DNA of 64,000 nt, taken from assembly GCF_007713735.2 (NCBI RefSeq), contig NZ_VMNW02000001.1:124001-188000 (forward strand), given 5' to 3'. The DNA comes from Amycolatopsis acidicola. GTDB taxonomy: Bacteria > Actinomycetota > Actinomycetes > Mycobacteriales > Pseudonocardiaceae. The number at the start of each line of letters is the position of its first letter. Positions within the stretch are counted from its first letter, which is position 1. A model generated the notes under the pieces. That model searched no databases and was not told the DNA's origin. It worked only from the letters and a program-made list of their open reading frames with translations. Positions 7,912 to 16,272 of the stretch are shown here, piece by piece. The position numbers and the translations under genes are program-made.

Positions 7912-9155
7912 CCGACACCGACGCCCCGGCGGCGCTCGCCGAACCGACCACGCGCGTCCGGCGCGGGTGGACCAGCCTGCTGTTCGTCGCCAATATCGGG
8001 CTCTGGCTGGGGATCTACGCGCCGATCCAGGTGTTGTTGCCCGAGCAGGCGGAGCTGTTGAACGCCGGGCACAAGGAGCTGGTGTTCGGGGTGGTCACCG
8101 GGGTCGGTGCGGTGGTTTCGCTGTTCGCCAACCCGTTGGTCGGGCTGGCGTCGGACCGCACGAGGTCCCGCTTCGGGCGGCGCCACCCGTGGACGCTGGG
8201 CGGCGCGTGTGTCGGTGCCGTCGGGCTGGTGGTGCTGGCGCTGGCGGGCAACGTCGTGGTGATGACCGTCGGCTGGTGTCTCGTGCAGGCCGGGCTGAAC
8301 GGGATGCTCGCCACGCTCACTTCGGCGGTGCCGGACCGGGTGCCGGTCGAACAGCGCGCGCAGATCGGTGGCCTGGTCGGGATCAGCCAGATGCTGGGCA
8401 CGGTGCTCGGCGCGGTGGTGGTGACAGTGCTGATCACGAGCCTGCCCGGCGGGTACGTCGCGTGCGCGGTGGTCGTGGTGCTGGGCGCGCTGGCTTTCGT
8501 CCTGCGGACCCCGGATCTGGCGCTGCCGAAGAGCTGGCACCCGTCGAACCGATGGCGCGACGTGCTGGCCGAGCTGTGGGTCTCGCCGCGGGAACAGCCG
8601 GACTTCCTGTGGGCGTGGGGCTGCCACTTCCTGATCAACCTCGGCAACGCGCTGGGCACGTTCTATTTGCTGTACTTCCTGAAGGACGCCGTGCACTACC
8701 CGGACCCGGACACCGGGCTGTTGATCATGATGGGCCTGTACGGGGTCGCGCTGGTGATCGGCGGGCTCTCGGTCGGCTACCTTTCGGACCGATCGGGCCG
8801 CCGGAAGCCGTACGTGTACCTGGCCGTGCTCGTGATGGCGGCGGCCGCCCTGGTGCTGACGTTCTGGCAGACCTGGCCGGCCGCACTGGCCGCGTCTCCG
8901 TTGCTGGGCGTGGGTTTCGGTGCCTACTGGGCCGTCGCGCTGGCGATCCTCACCGAGGTGCTCCCCGCCGCGCAGGACCGCGCCAAGGACTTGGGAGTGG
9001 TCAACATCGCGAACCTGCTGCCCCAGGTGATCGCCCCGCTGGCCGCCACGGTGATCTTGGCGAATCTTGGCGGATACCCGGCGCTCTTCGGGGCAGCGGC
9101 GATCGCGACTCTGGCCGCCGGGGTGTTGATCGTGCGGGTGAAGAAGGTTCGTTGA
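7908..9155 (+). CDS. MFS sugar transporter
   Basis: A 415-residue, about 12-span carrier. The MFS motif between TM2 and TM3 reads GLASDRTRSRFGRRHPW, the form typical of sugar/H+ symporters of the GPH or SUC type, and a second copy YLSDRSGRRKPY lies between TM8 and TM9. The ATG overlaps the glucosidase stop (ATGA), so translation is coupled. In context it should import the beta-glucoside hydrolysed by the preceding enzyme. No gene follows for about 650 bp. Confidence 0.9.
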   Translation: MTDTDAPAALAEPTTRVRRGWTSLLFVANIGLWLGIYAPIQVLLPEQAELLNAGHKELVFGVVTGVGAVVSLFANPLVGLASDRTRSRFGRRHPWTLGGACVGAVGLVVLALAGNVVVMTVGWCLVQAGLNGMLATLTSAVPDRVPVEQRAQIGGLVGISQMLGTVLGAVVVTVLITSLPGGYVACAVVVVLGALAFVLRTPDLALPKSWHPSNRWRDVLAELWVSPREQPDFLWAWGCHFLINLGNALGTFYLLYFLKDAVHYPDPDTGLLIMMGLYGVALVIGGLSVGYLSDRSGRRKPYVYLAVLVMAAAALVLTFWQTWPAALAASPLLGVGFGAYWAVALAILTEVLPAAQDRAKDLGVVNIANLLPQVIAPLAATVILANLGGYPALFGAAAIATLAAGVLIVRVKKVR

Positions 9156-9284
9156 GGTTGGGTGGTCCGGTTCAGGGATGGGCGGTTCCGGTTCAGGGAT
9201 CAAAAGAATGTCCTCGCCGGACGGGCTGGCTCCGGGATGACTGGGGTTTTCGCAGGTTCTCTTGGCTTGAGTGGGTGGTTGCGT

Positions 9285-9425
9285 GGGTGTCATCCCGTCG
9301 CCTACTCCCAGGAGTATCACTTCGTCCCGGGCCCGCACGCTTTGTGTTGCTGGGTGGCGGTTCCGGCGCGGGGTGCGGGCCCGGGACAAAGCGATTTCGG
9401 GGTCGCAGGCGACGGGATGACACCC
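9285..9425. repeat. 141-bp palindromic element with 19-bp perfect terminal inverted repeats
   Basis: The arms 9285-9303 (GGGTGTCATCCCGTCGCCT) and 9407-9425 are exact reverse complements. An inner perfect 15-bp pair (9324-9338, GTCCCGGGCCCGCAC, with 9373-9387) makes the unit fold as one long hairpin. A partial copy of the arm core (GGGATGAC) occurs about 50 bp upstream near 9234. It has no gene. It resembles a MITE or a genome-wide palindromic repeat. Confidence 0.6.
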
Positions 9426-9519
9426 AACGCGGGCTTGCGACAAAAGCACAAGAAGTGGTGGGCGCTGGTGTATGTAAACGTCACCAGGCCGTCAGGGTGA
9501 GGAGCTCGCACCGTGGGGG

Positions 9520-9540
9520 TCTGGGGGCTCGGCCCCCAGA
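9520..9540. terminator. Perfect 9-bp GC hairpin, terminator-like
   Basis: TCTGGGGGC (9520-9528), loop TCG, then GCCCCCAGA (9532-9540). No T-tract follows. Hairpins of this type are common between actinobacterial genes and are often regarded as terminators. Confidence 0.5.
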
Positions 9541-9551
9541 AGCAATAACCA

Positions 9552-9595
9552 GCCCTCCCCGGCGCCGCGAGCGAAGCGAGCAAGCAGGGGAGGGC
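9552..9595. repeat. Inverted repeat GCCCTCCCC / GGGGAGGGC
   Basis: Arms 9552-9560 and 9587-9595 are perfect complements around a 26-bp loop that itself contains GCGAGCGAAGCGAGC, a smaller dyad. It is the second of three hairpins in a row. Confidence 0.45.
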
Positions 9596-9609
9596 CAGAG
9601 GAGATGGGC

Positions 9610-9661
9610 CCGCGGGCCGGTGCCGGTCGGGGGAGGGGAGTGCAACGGCACCGGCCCGCGG
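9610..9661. repeat. 16-bp perfect inverted repeat
   Basis: CCGCGGGCCGGTGCCG (9610-9625) pairs exactly with 9646-9661 around a 20-base purine-rich loop. It is the third hairpin of the series and may act as a bidirectional transcription block between the convergent transporter gene and the small gene ending at 9810. Confidence 0.45.
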
Positions 9662-9809
9662 AGTCGGGGGGTCCCTCTCAGGAGGGCGGGGGTGGCCGCA
9701 AGCTGCCTTCTGCAAATTCACAGCCAGCGACCATGATGATCAACATACCCACGGATTCACCCCTGCGCTAGGGGTTTGCGCTCACTATTCACGATTAATC
9801 GCCGAGTGG

Positions 9810-10217
9810 TCAGCGGGTGGCGACCTGCGGGATAAGCGCGTGGCGGCCGGTGCTCTCGGCCTGCGTCGCCTTCGGGCCCCGGGTCTGCGACGGCACGCTG
9901 TTCTTGCTCTTCCGCCAGGAGCCACGAAGGTCCTGTTGCGGAGCGAGTCCCCCGGCGACCAGGTGCTCGTGCGCGACCTGCCAGACCGAGCACGGCGCCT
10001 TGCAGCGGTGCCACCGGGTCGAGCAGGTCGGGCAGTCGCCGCGCTCATCGGGTTCGTGCGCCGAGAGCATCGCGCGCCAGCCTTCGGTCAACCGGGGGAG
10101 TTCGCTCCTTGCCACCGACACCAGCGAATCCGTGTCGGCGCGGTTGGCGAGGTCGGCGAGCATGTCCAAGCGCTCCCAGACCGCGTTGCGGAGCACCTGT
10201 CCTAGGATCTGATCCAC
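9810..10217 (-). CDS. Small conserved hypothetical protein with Cys/His cluster (135 aa)
   Basis: The N-terminal half is helical and charged; the centre carries CPTC, then STRWHRCKAPC, giving four Cys and one or two His close together (residues about 62-75), a plausible metal site. It follows the 109-residue gene by 13 bp on the same strand and so is probably its operon partner, divergent from the XRE regulator at 10843. No family recognised. Confidence 0.65.
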   Translation of the reverse strand: MDQILGQVLRNAVWERLDMLADLANRADTDSLVSVARSELPRLTEGWRAMLSAHEPDERGDCPTCSTRWHRCKAPCSVWQVAHEHLVAGGLAPQQDLRGSWRKSKNSVPSQTRGPKATQAESTGRHALIPQVATR

Positions 10218-10230
10218 CTGTAACTCACCG

Positions 10231-10560
10231 TCACCTTTCCGTCAGCTTCGCAGCTTCGTTGAGCGCCGCCCGCAGCTGGCCCAGTTGGCCCGCGGACAGT
10301 CGCGCTGTTTCTCCGGGCGGTCCCACGAGCACGACCTCGCCGTCTTGGACGAGCACGGTCACGCATCGCTCCCGGTTGATCATGTCGCCGCACTGCACGC
10401 GCCACACCAGCTGACCGCTCTCGTACCGGCGCACCTGCGCCGCACGGGGGTCGGTCACGGCCGGTACCGCCGAGCGGGCTGCCAGCCCGGACGGCCGCAT
10501 CGGGCTCCTCGCGGCCTGGGCGGTCGCACGTGCTGCCGGGATCGAGTCCACGAACTCCAC
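10231..10560 (-). CDS. Small conserved hypothetical protein (109 aa)
   Basis: The GTG at 10560 has GGAG eight bases upstream; the frame is open further back but that portion reads like non-coding sequence. The first half is Ala/Arg-rich and probably disordered. The second half is compact (QLVWRVQCGDMINRERCVTV, then GEVVLVGPPGETARL) and ends with a helix. Two Cys are present. It is encoded divergently from an XRE/TPR regulator, a common actinobacterial pairing in which the regulator acts on its small neighbour. No function can be assigned. Confidence 0.65.
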   Translation of the reverse strand: MEFVDSIPAARATAQAARSPMRPSGLAARSAVPAVTDPRAAQVRRYESGQLVWRVQCGDMINRERCVTVLVQDGEVVLVGPPGETARLSAGQLGQLRAALNEAAKLTER

Positions 10561-10842
10561 CGCGTCAACTCCGCTCTGTCGGTTCCTGTTGCGTTTGCAG
10601 TTGCTCTGAGTGATCGCGGGCGGTGCCCGGTCGCTCACGGAGAACTGAGAACTAGATTGCGATGAACCGCTGCGGAAGAGAAGCCGAACCGACGCAGGAG
10701 CGGCGACCGGCTCAGGTTCGACGGTGAACGGTCCGAGAAGTTCGGTCCGGCCGATCAGGCTCGGCAAACAGCGTTTCGCACGGTTCAATGGGTATGCCTA
10801 CGCTGCGAATCGACGCCCAAGGTGACGGTGAGGGGGCGCAAT
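10561..10842. other. Divergent promoter region between small-protein operon and XRE regulator
   Basis: 282 bp without a gene. An imperfect dyad GAGTGATCG ... CGCTCAC lies around 10608-10640 and may be an operator. A TACGCT hexamer around 10799 could be the -10 for the regulator, whose ribosome site (GAGGGGG) lies just before 10843. No firm -35 elements. Confidence 0.35.
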
Positions 10843-12225
10843 ATGGACGCCAGTACTGCTGCGGAAGCCCGGCAGGGTCATCCGATCAGCTCTGATGTCT
10901 GGGAAAAGCGCGAGATGCGGGAAGCGCTGGCCGGTCGCGAGATCAGCTCGGTCTACCGGAACCTCCGCAAGGAGGGCATCTCGCAGCGCCAGATCGCCGC
11001 GCTCACCGGCCAGTCACAGTCCGAGGTCTCGGAGATCCTCAAGGGACGGCAGGTCATGGCCTATGACGTGCTGGCGAGGATCGCCGACGGGCTGGGCGTC
11101 CCCCGTGGATACATGGGCCTCGCGTACGACGAGGCCACCGAGATTCAGGTCGTCGGCGCGGCCGACGAGCAGCAGGCTGAGGAGGACGAGTCCGTGAAAC
11201 GGCGGAACTTCCTCGCGCATGCCGCCCAGGTCACGATGGGGGCGGCGGTCTTCGGATCGTCCCCGCAGGCCTGGGCCGCGAGCCCCGCGAGGACGCCGGC
11301 ACCGGGCCACATCGGGATGACCGACGTGCGCCAGGTGGAAGCGGCGACAAGGGCGCTGCGGGCACTCGATTACCAGTACGGTGGCGGTTTCTGCCGGGAC
11401 GCCGTGGTCGCGCAGCTGTCCTGGGGGCAGCAGATGCTCGATTCGTCGGCGACCACCCCGGTCAAGTCCAGGCTGTTCGTCGCGCTCGCCGACCTGCACA
11501 GCCTCGCGGGCTGGACCTCGTTCGACACCGGGCTGATGGACTCCGCGCGCGGGCATTTCGCGAACGCGCTGGAACTGGCCAAACAGGGGGACAACGACTC
11601 GCTGGTGGCGAACATCCTGTACCGCATGGGCCGCGTGTACCTGCACCAGGAAGCGCCCAACGACGCGCTGAAACTGTTCCAGCTCGGGCAGATCGCGGCA
11701 CAGGAGTCCGGTTCGGAACTGGCCATCGCGGTGCTCGCCGCGAACCAGGCGTGGGCCTACGCGATGATGCAGAACGAGGACCAGGCGCTGAAACTGCTGG
11801 GACTCGCCAAGGACGAGTTCGCCCGCGCGAACCTCGCCGAGGCCGAGGACTGGGTCAAGTTCTTCAACGAGACCGACGTGTACGCGATGATCGGCACCGT
11901 GCACACGGTGCTCGCGCGCAGCGTCGACCTCAAGCACACCAGGTACGCGATCCCGGCGCTGACGAGGGCGGTCGACTCGTACGGCGAGGACATGCAGCGC
12001 AGCAAGACGTTCAACCTGAGCGCGCTCGCGACGAACCACCTCCTCGAGGGCGACATCGACCACGGGGCCAGGGTCGGCCGCGCCGCGCTGGAGTCCGCCG
12101 AGGGCCTCAAATCGGCCCGCATCAAGGACCGGATGGAACCGCTCAAGGACGAGGCCGAGAAGCGCAAGAACAACCCGGACGCCCGCGATCTGGCCGAACG
12201 GCTCGGCATCTTCTTCGCCGCCTAG
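10843..12225 (+). CDS. XRE-family regulator with TPR-like C-terminal region
   Basis: A 460-residue protein. The ATG at 10843 has GAGGGGG seven bases upstream, so it is preferred to the GTG at 10822. The N-terminal HTH is visible at about 35-95: LRKEGISQRQIAALTGQSQSEVSEILKGRQ, followed by MAYDVLARIADGLGVPRGYMG. A KRRNFLAHAAQ segment introduces the second part, a run of helical hairpins (about 180-450; for example NILYRMGRVYLHQEAPNDAL and AIAVLAANQAWAYAMMQNED) that look like tetratricopeptide repeats. Such proteins are common in antibiotic-producing actinomycetes as regulators of development or secondary metabolism. The APH-family gene follows after 124 bp. Confidence 0.88.
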   Translation: MDASTAAEARQGHPISSDVWEKREMREALAGREISSVYRNLRKEGISQRQIAALTGQSQSEVSEILKGRQVMAYDVLARIADGLGVPRGYMGLAYDEATEIQVVGAADEQQAEEDESVKRRNFLAHAAQVTMGAAVFGSSPQAWAASPARTPAPGHIGMTDVRQVEAATRALRALDYQYGGGFCRDAVVAQLSWGQQMLDSSATTPVKSRLFVALADLHSLAGWTSFDTGLMDSARGHFANALELAKQGDNDSLVANILYRMGRVYLHQEAPNDALKLFQLGQIAAQESGSELAIAVLAANQAWAYAMMQNEDQALKLLGLAKDEFARANLAEAEDWVKFFNETDVYAMIGTVHTVLARSVDLKHTRYAIPALTRAVDSYGEDMQRSKTFNLSALATNHLLEGDIDHGARVGRAALESAEGLKSARIKDRMEPLKDEAEKRKNNPDARDLAERLGIFFAA

Positions 12226-12349
12226 CCGGTCGTCAGGGTTCCCAGTGACCACCGAGAACGCCCGCCGTCGACGCAAGCGCCGCGGCGCCCGGGTCACGGG
12301 TACGCCGGTCCGGCGTGCCGCCGTTCGCGGCGGTGAGAGGTGCACCAAG

Positions 12350-13249
12350 ATGCCTGCCGGCACCATGAACGGCCGGTTCACCAGGGAAAAGCTGGACCGG
12401 GCGCTGGCGCAGGCCTGCGAACTGCTTGGCCTGGACCACCGTGGCGCGAGGCTGCTGCGGTTCACCAACAACGCGGTCTACGCGCTCGCCGAGGCCCCGG
12501 TGGTGCTGCGCATCGTCGGATCGACGACGCTGCGCCACCGGGCGGCCAAGGTCGTCGAGGTCGCGAAACACTTCCAGCGGCACGGGATCCCGGCGATCCG
12601 GCTGCTGCCGGGCGTCGAACAGCCCATCGAGGTGGGCGAACACGTGGTCACGGCGTGGGAGTACGTCGAGCCGGTGGCCAGGGCGACCGCCGCCGACCTC
12701 GGCACGCTCCTGCGCCGCGTGCACGAACTGCCGCTCCCGGCCGACGTCGGCGAGTGGGCGCCGCTCGCCGACGTCCGCGCCAGGGTCGCCGACGCCGAGG
12801 AACTCGAGTCCGGCGACAGGCGGTTCCTGCTGCGGCGCTGCTCCGAGGTCGGCGCCGCGCTGGCCGAGCTGCAGTTCCCGCTCCGCAGGGCCCTCATCCA
12901 CGGCGACGCGCACCCCGGCAACGTGATCGTCGGCGTGGACGGGCCCGTGCTGTGCGACTTCGACTCGTCCTGCTTCGGGCCGCCCGAATGGGACCTGACC
13001 CCGCTGGCCGTCGGCCGCGAACGGTTCGGGGACCCGGCAGGCCGGTACCGCGCGCTGGCCGAGGTCTACGGCTTCGACGTCACACGCTGGGAGGGGTTCG
13101 CCGTGCTTCGCCAGGCGCGCGAGCTGAAGCTCACCACCAGCGTGTTGCCCATCCTGCGCAGCCATCCCGAAGTGCGCACGGAGCTGCGGAAGCGCCTGGA
13201 CGACCTGAGGACGGGCCGCCGCGAGAAGTTGTGGGCCCGCTACCGGTGA
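12350..13249 (+). CDS. Aminoglycoside phosphotransferase (APH)-family kinase
   Basis: A 299-residue protein-kinase-like phosphotransferase. The catalytic loop HGDAHPGNVIV is near residue 185 and the metal-binding DFDSS near 205; VVLRIVGSTT near the N-terminus contains no clear Lys, the nearest being K in RAAKVVEV. The ATG at 12350 follows GAGAGG by nine bases; frames upstream are Arg-rich and look non-coding. Family members phosphorylate small alcohols such as choline, homoserine or drugs; the substrate is unknown and resistance should not be assumed. Confidence 0.82.
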   Translation: MPAGTMNGRFTREKLDRALAQACELLGLDHRGARLLRFTNNAVYALAEAPVVLRIVGSTTLRHRAAKVVEVAKHFQRHGIPAIRLLPGVEQPIEVGEHVVTAWEYVEPVARATAADLGTLLRRVHELPLPADVGEWAPLADVRARVADAEELESGDRRFLLRRCSEVGAALAELQFPLRRALIHGDAHPGNVIVGVDGPVLCDFDSSCFGPPEWDLTPLAVGRERFGDPAGRYRALAEVYGFDVTRWEGFAVLRQARELKLTTSVLPILRSHPEVRTELRKRLDDLRTGRREKLWARYR

Positions 13250-13263
13250 CCCACGATGCGGGA

Positions 13264-13285
13264 AGCGGCGGTGACACTCGCCGCT
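13264..13285. terminator. 7-bp hairpin after the APH-family gene
   Basis: AGCGGCG (13264-13270) and CGCCGCT (13279-13285) around an 8-base loop, 14 bp after the stop codon. No T-tract follows; likely a factor-independent-like terminator of the upstream gene. Confidence 0.45.
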
Positions 13286-13305
13286 GGTTGGTGACCGCTC
13301 GTCGT

Positions 13306-13337
13306 TTGTGCAAATGCACGTGCATTGAGTAGTAAAT
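13306..13337 (+). promoter_or_regulatory. Orphan promoter-like sequence with 14-bp perfect palindrome
   Basis: AATGCACGTGCATT (13313-13326) is a perfect palindrome set between TTGTGC (13306-13311) and TAGTAA (13330-13335), a spacing of 18. It would fire rightwards, into the 3' end of the leftward copD gene, where no plus-strand gene is visible. It may drive an antisense or small RNA, or be a chance arrangement around a regulator site. Confidence 0.35.
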
Positions 13338-13405
13338 TCGGCTCGACTAGTCACCCCGACCGGTCCATCCGTCACTCGCTCAGTGCAAGTTGCAGCTACC
13401 TGCGG

Positions 13406-14428
13406 TTACGACACCGGCGCGCGGGTCAACACCACCGCGAAACCGAACGCCAACCCCATCACCATCAGCTCCAGCGTGGCCCACGTGGCGAGCGCCGTGC
13501 GCTCGTGCTTGGCGATTCGCGGCATCAGCCGCCACCTCAGATGTGCACCGAGGGCCCCGATCGTCACGGCACAAGCCGCCTTCAGCAGCACGAGCACCCC
13601 GTAGGGCGTGGTGAACAGGGCGGACCAGAACCCGATCGTCGGATTGAGCAGGATTTCCACGCCGGCGTTGAAGAGCCCGGTCAGCACGGTGAGCACCAGG
13701 CACAACGTCGCCAGCTTCGAAAACCGCGGCAGCGCGTAGGCCAGCAGTGTCCGGTTTCCGACGAGCAGCACCGCCATCGCGCCGAGCCCGCCCGTCCACG
13801 CGACCGCGCCCATGACGTGCAGCTCCATCGAGATCATCGTGTAGTCGTGGTAGTTCCAGTTCGACGCGTGGCCCGTCACCGGAAGCGGCAGCAGCGCGAA
13901 CAGGGCGAGCCCGACGCGAACCTCGGCCGGCACCTTCTCGCCGTGGCGCAGCGCGAGAACGCCGAGCACCGCGTGCGCCAGCGCGAGCACCGCGACCACG
14001 AGCAGCGCCTTGCCCGCGCCGATCTGCACCACGTAGTCCCAGATGTCGCCGAAGCTGACGTTTGCTTGCTGCGGCCGGAATTCCGCGGTCTGCAGCACCA
14101 GGGTGACCAGTGCCGTGACCGCCCACAGCAGCGCGCTCGCCACCGCGGCGGGCCGGGCCAGTTCGAGCACCGGCTCGGTCAGCTTCGGCCGGTCGTAGCC
14201 GACCAGGATGGAGAGCAGGGCGAGCCCGATCGTGCCGACCGCCGAAAGATCCAGCAGTACGCGCACGATCGGGATGGCGACCGTGACCACCTCGCCGACT
14301 TCCGCCACGCCGGGCACCGGCGCCGTCGCCGTGATGGCGACGCCGATCAGCGCGGCGGCGAGCGACGCGGTGAGCACCGCGAGGATCGTCGGATAGCGGA
14401 CCCGCGAGGTGGTCCCGGCCTGTGTCAT
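13406..14428 (-). CDS. copD: CopD-like copper resistance membrane protein
   Basis: A 340-residue protein with about nine membrane spans. A CopD-type region is visible with conserved His residues in LPVTGHASNWNYHD and ISMELHVMGAVAWTGGL, which fit a copper path across the membrane. The ATG at 14428 has AGGAAGG four bases upstream and overlaps the copC stop (ATGA). It is the last gene of a copper operon and probably moves copper delivered by CopC/YcnI into the cell or to membrane enzymes. Confidence 0.85.
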   Translation of the reverse strand: MTQAGTTSRVRYPTILAVLTASLAAALIGVAITATAPVPGVAEVGEVVTVAIPIVRVLLDLSAVGTIGLALLSILVGYDRPKLTEPVLELARPAAVASALLWAVTALVTLVLQTAEFRPQQANVSFGDIWDYVVQIGAGKALLVVAVLALAHAVLGVLALRHGEKVPAEVRVGLALFALLPLPVTGHASNWNYHDYTMISMELHVMGAVAWTGGLGAMAVLLVGNRTLLAYALPRFSKLATLCLVLTVLTGLFNAGVEILLNPTIGFWSALFTTPYGVLVLLKAACAVTIGALGAHLRWRLMPRIAKHERTALATWATLELMVMGLAFGFAVVLTRAPVS

Positions 14429-14952
14429 TCGACCTTCCTGCCCATCCGCAGTGCCAGCGAGAGCCCGATCGCCAGCAGGACGACGGCACCCACGATCCAC
14501 ACCCAGATCGGGATGCCGGTCGAGCCGTCGGACGACTCGGCGGACGCCCCGGTGGCCGCGTTCGCGGTGGCCGGGGTGCCGTTGCCCGCCTTGGTCAGGG
14601 TGAACGTGTACTCACCGGAGACCGGGTGCCCGTCGGCGGAGAGGATCCGGTACCCGACGGTGTAGGTGCCGGCCGGGCCGAGCGGCCGCACCCCGGCCGA
14701 GATCACGTTGCTGCTGATCTCCACCGAACCCTCGGCCCACTGGGTGTTGCCGGGACCCACCACCGAAATCTGGTTGATGTTCCCGCCCTGGACCGGTGCG
14801 TCGAAGGTGAGCGTGATCTTCGCCGGGCCGGTGTCGAGCGAGGCGCCCTTGCCCGGATCCGTCGAGATCAGCACGTTGTGCGCGGACGCCGGGGCGGCCA
14901 TGCCGAGCATGGCCGCCACCGTGAACGCCAGCGCGAGCAGTGCCCTGCGCAT
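14425..14952 (-). CDS. copC: CopC-domain periplasmic/extracytoplasmic copper protein, membrane anchored
   Basis: A 175-residue protein with signal peptide ending ASA, so that the mature chain begins with His, the known first Cu(II) ligand of CopC proteins. The other hallmark, LSADGHPVSGEYTF, lies near residue 105. A Ser/Ala-rich linker and a C-terminal membrane span followed by RMGRK anchor it to the outside of the membrane. It starts directly after the ycnI stop codon and overlaps copD. Confidence 0.92.
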   Translation of the reverse strand: MRRALLALAFTVAAMLGMAAPASAHNVLISTDPGKGASLDTGPAKITLTFDAPVQGGNINQISVVGPGNTQWAEGSVEISSNVISAGVRPLGPAGTYTVGYRILSADGHPVSGEYTFTLTKAGNGTPATANAATGASAESSDGSTGIPIWVWIVGAVVLLAIGLSLALRMGRKVE

Positions 14953-15687
14953 TTACTTCTTGACCGCCTTACGTGCCCGCAAGGTCGCGCCCGCCCCGAA
15001 ACCGAGGCCGAGCGCGCCGACGACCAGCCCGGCGCCGCCGAGCCAGCGGGCCGTGCTGTCGGTGCCGCTGGAATCGGAGTCCGGCGCTTCCGCCGTGCTC
15101 ATGTCCATCCCGTCGTGCGCGGACGTGGTGGACGCGGCGGCGAGCGTGACCGTCGGCGCCGGGTGCTCCGGTTCCTCGCTGCCGTTCTGGACCTGGTCCC
15201 AGTTCACGACCTCACCGTTGTCGTAGGTCTGGATCGCGGGCAGCACCAGTTCGTCCACATTGGACGGAAGGGTGGACACGCTCAGCTCGAACTCCTGGAA
15301 CTCGCTGTCGCCCTTGGCGATTCCGCCGCCGGGCTGCGCGGTGAACACGACCTTCGTGACCGGGTTCGAGACATCGAGGTTCTTCCCGTTCTTCACCGGT
15401 GCGGGCAGCTGTGTCTTGGTGACCTCCGCGGTCCAGCCCGGAATCGGCTTGTACCGCACGGAACTGATCGCGTACTCCTGCTTGAAGTCGATCTCCAGCT
15501 TGGTCGTGCCCGCGTCGGCTTCCTCGTTGGGGACACGGAAGACGATGGCGCCGCTGCCGCCCTTCTGCGGTTCGCTGCCGTAGATGTTGGCCGTCACGTG
15601 CGCCGAGGCGACACCCGAGCCGAGCAGGCCGGCGATGCCGATCGTGGTGGCCATGACTGTCGTGCGCAGGACGCGTTTCGATGACAT
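14953..15687 (-). CDS. ycnI: YcnI family copper-binding membrane protein (DUF1775)
   Basis: A 244-residue protein. The signal peptide is cleaved after VASA, leaving an N-terminal His that in the YcnI family binds Cu together with a conserved Trp/Glu; RVPNEEADAGTTKLEI and YKPIPGWTAEV are family motifs. A His/Met-poor tail with HDGMDMS, which could also bind copper, precedes a C-terminal membrane span and a basic end. AGGAG lies 11 bases before the ATG. It is co-transcribed with copC and copD. Confidence 0.92.
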   Translation of the reverse strand: MSSKRVLRTTVMATTIGIAGLLGSGVASAHVTANIYGSEPQKGGSGAIVFRVPNEEADAGTTKLEIDFKQEYAISSVRYKPIPGWTAEVTKTQLPAPVKNGKNLDVSNPVTKVVFTAQPGGGIAKGDSEFQEFELSVSTLPSNVDELVLPAIQTYDNGEVVNWDQVQNGSEEPEHPAPTVTLAAASTTSAHDGMDMSTAEAPDSDSSGTDSTARWLGGAGLVVGALGLGFGAGATLRARKAVKK

Positions 15688-15747
15688 GGGTAGGGATGCT
15701 CCTGAATGAGTCGGGCCGACGCGTTGCGCCGGTGTGAGAAAGAGATT

Positions 15748-16272
15748 TCAGGAGTTCCGCGGTGGGCCACGCCTGCCGTGAACACGGTTCAAAACGACCC
15801 CGATCAACGGGGTGTTCTCGGGAGACGGCACCGGGGCCAAGTCCGGGCCGGCGGAAACCGGGGCGGCACGCCAGACGACGGGCAGCAGCAGCCACAGGGT
15901 GGCGGCCGCGCCGCGCAACATCGTCTCCGCGTGCGCGAGCAGCAGTCCGGTGAGGACAGTGGCCATCGCGTGCGCCAGGTACATGGCCGCGTGCGTCGGG
16001 CCGTGGTGTGCCATCAACTCGGTGAGCACGAGGTGCATCCCGAGCTGGGCTGTGCCGAGCACCGCGAGTACGCCGAGCGGTCCACGCGTCTTCTCGGCGA
16101 GCGCGGCGCCGATCCAGCCGACGAGGCAGGTGAGCAACAGGGTCAGCGCCGTGTCCGGACAGCCCCCGCCGCCGAGGGCGTGCGCGGTCACCGCGAGCCC
16201 ACCGGAGCTGAGCGCGAGCAGGCCACCACGCACAGTGCGTAACGCGCTGTATCGCCCAGCCTGCTTGCTCAC
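15748..16272 (-). CDS. Multi-pass membrane protein of the copper operon
   Basis: The likely start is the GTG at 16272 (174 aa); upstream codons in frame look non-coding. The product has four to five hydrophobic segments and His residues near the middle (ELMAHHGPTHAAMYLAHAMA), a motif seen in small membrane proteins encoded beside YcnI/CopC and probably copper-related. It lies 60 bp upstream of ycnI on the same strand and is likely the first gene of the operon. Start codon uncertain. Confidence 0.7.
   Translation of the reverse strand: MSKQAGRYSALRTVRGGLLALSSGGLAVTAHALGGGGCPDTALTLLLTCLVGWIGAALAEKTRGPLGVLAVLGTAQLGMHLVLTELMAHHGPTHAAMYLAHAMATVLTGLLLAHAETMLRGAAATLWLLLPVVWRAAPVSAGPDLAPVPSPENTPLIGVVLNRVHGRRGPPRNS

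Larger units (their letters stand above)
9156..9809. other. Gene-free region rich in inverted repeats
   Basis: Short open frames exist but are composed of repeat sequence and lack ribosome sites. It starts with a 17-bp direct repeat unit ending CGGTTCAGGGAT (around 9165 and 9186), then carries a 141-bp palindromic element and three successive strong GC hairpins listed separately. One or more of the hairpins probably ends transcription of the glucosidase/transporter operon. The last 100 bp before the next gene (9721-9809) are less GC-rich and show nothing definite. Confidence 0.6.

Noticed and set aside
7845..9449. 534-codon minus-strand frame opposite the MFS transporter
   Set aside because: Antisense to an obvious membrane transporter; composition rich in Arg, His and Gln typical of shadow frames.
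9162..9500. 112-codon plus-strand frame in the repeat region
   Set aside because: Made of the palindromic element and direct repeats; no ribosome site and no domain.
10561..10788. Upstream part of the frame of the 109-residue gene
   Set aside because: Low-complexity residues without a start signal; GTG 10560 has GGAG at the right distance.
12350..13249. Antibiotic-resistance gene call for the APH-family kinase
   Set aside because: The catalytic motifs show only kinase-fold membership; nothing indicates an aminoglycoside substrate.
13325..14665. 446-codon plus-strand frame across copD
   Set aside because: Antisense to copD/copC, His/Arg/Gln-rich, no motif.
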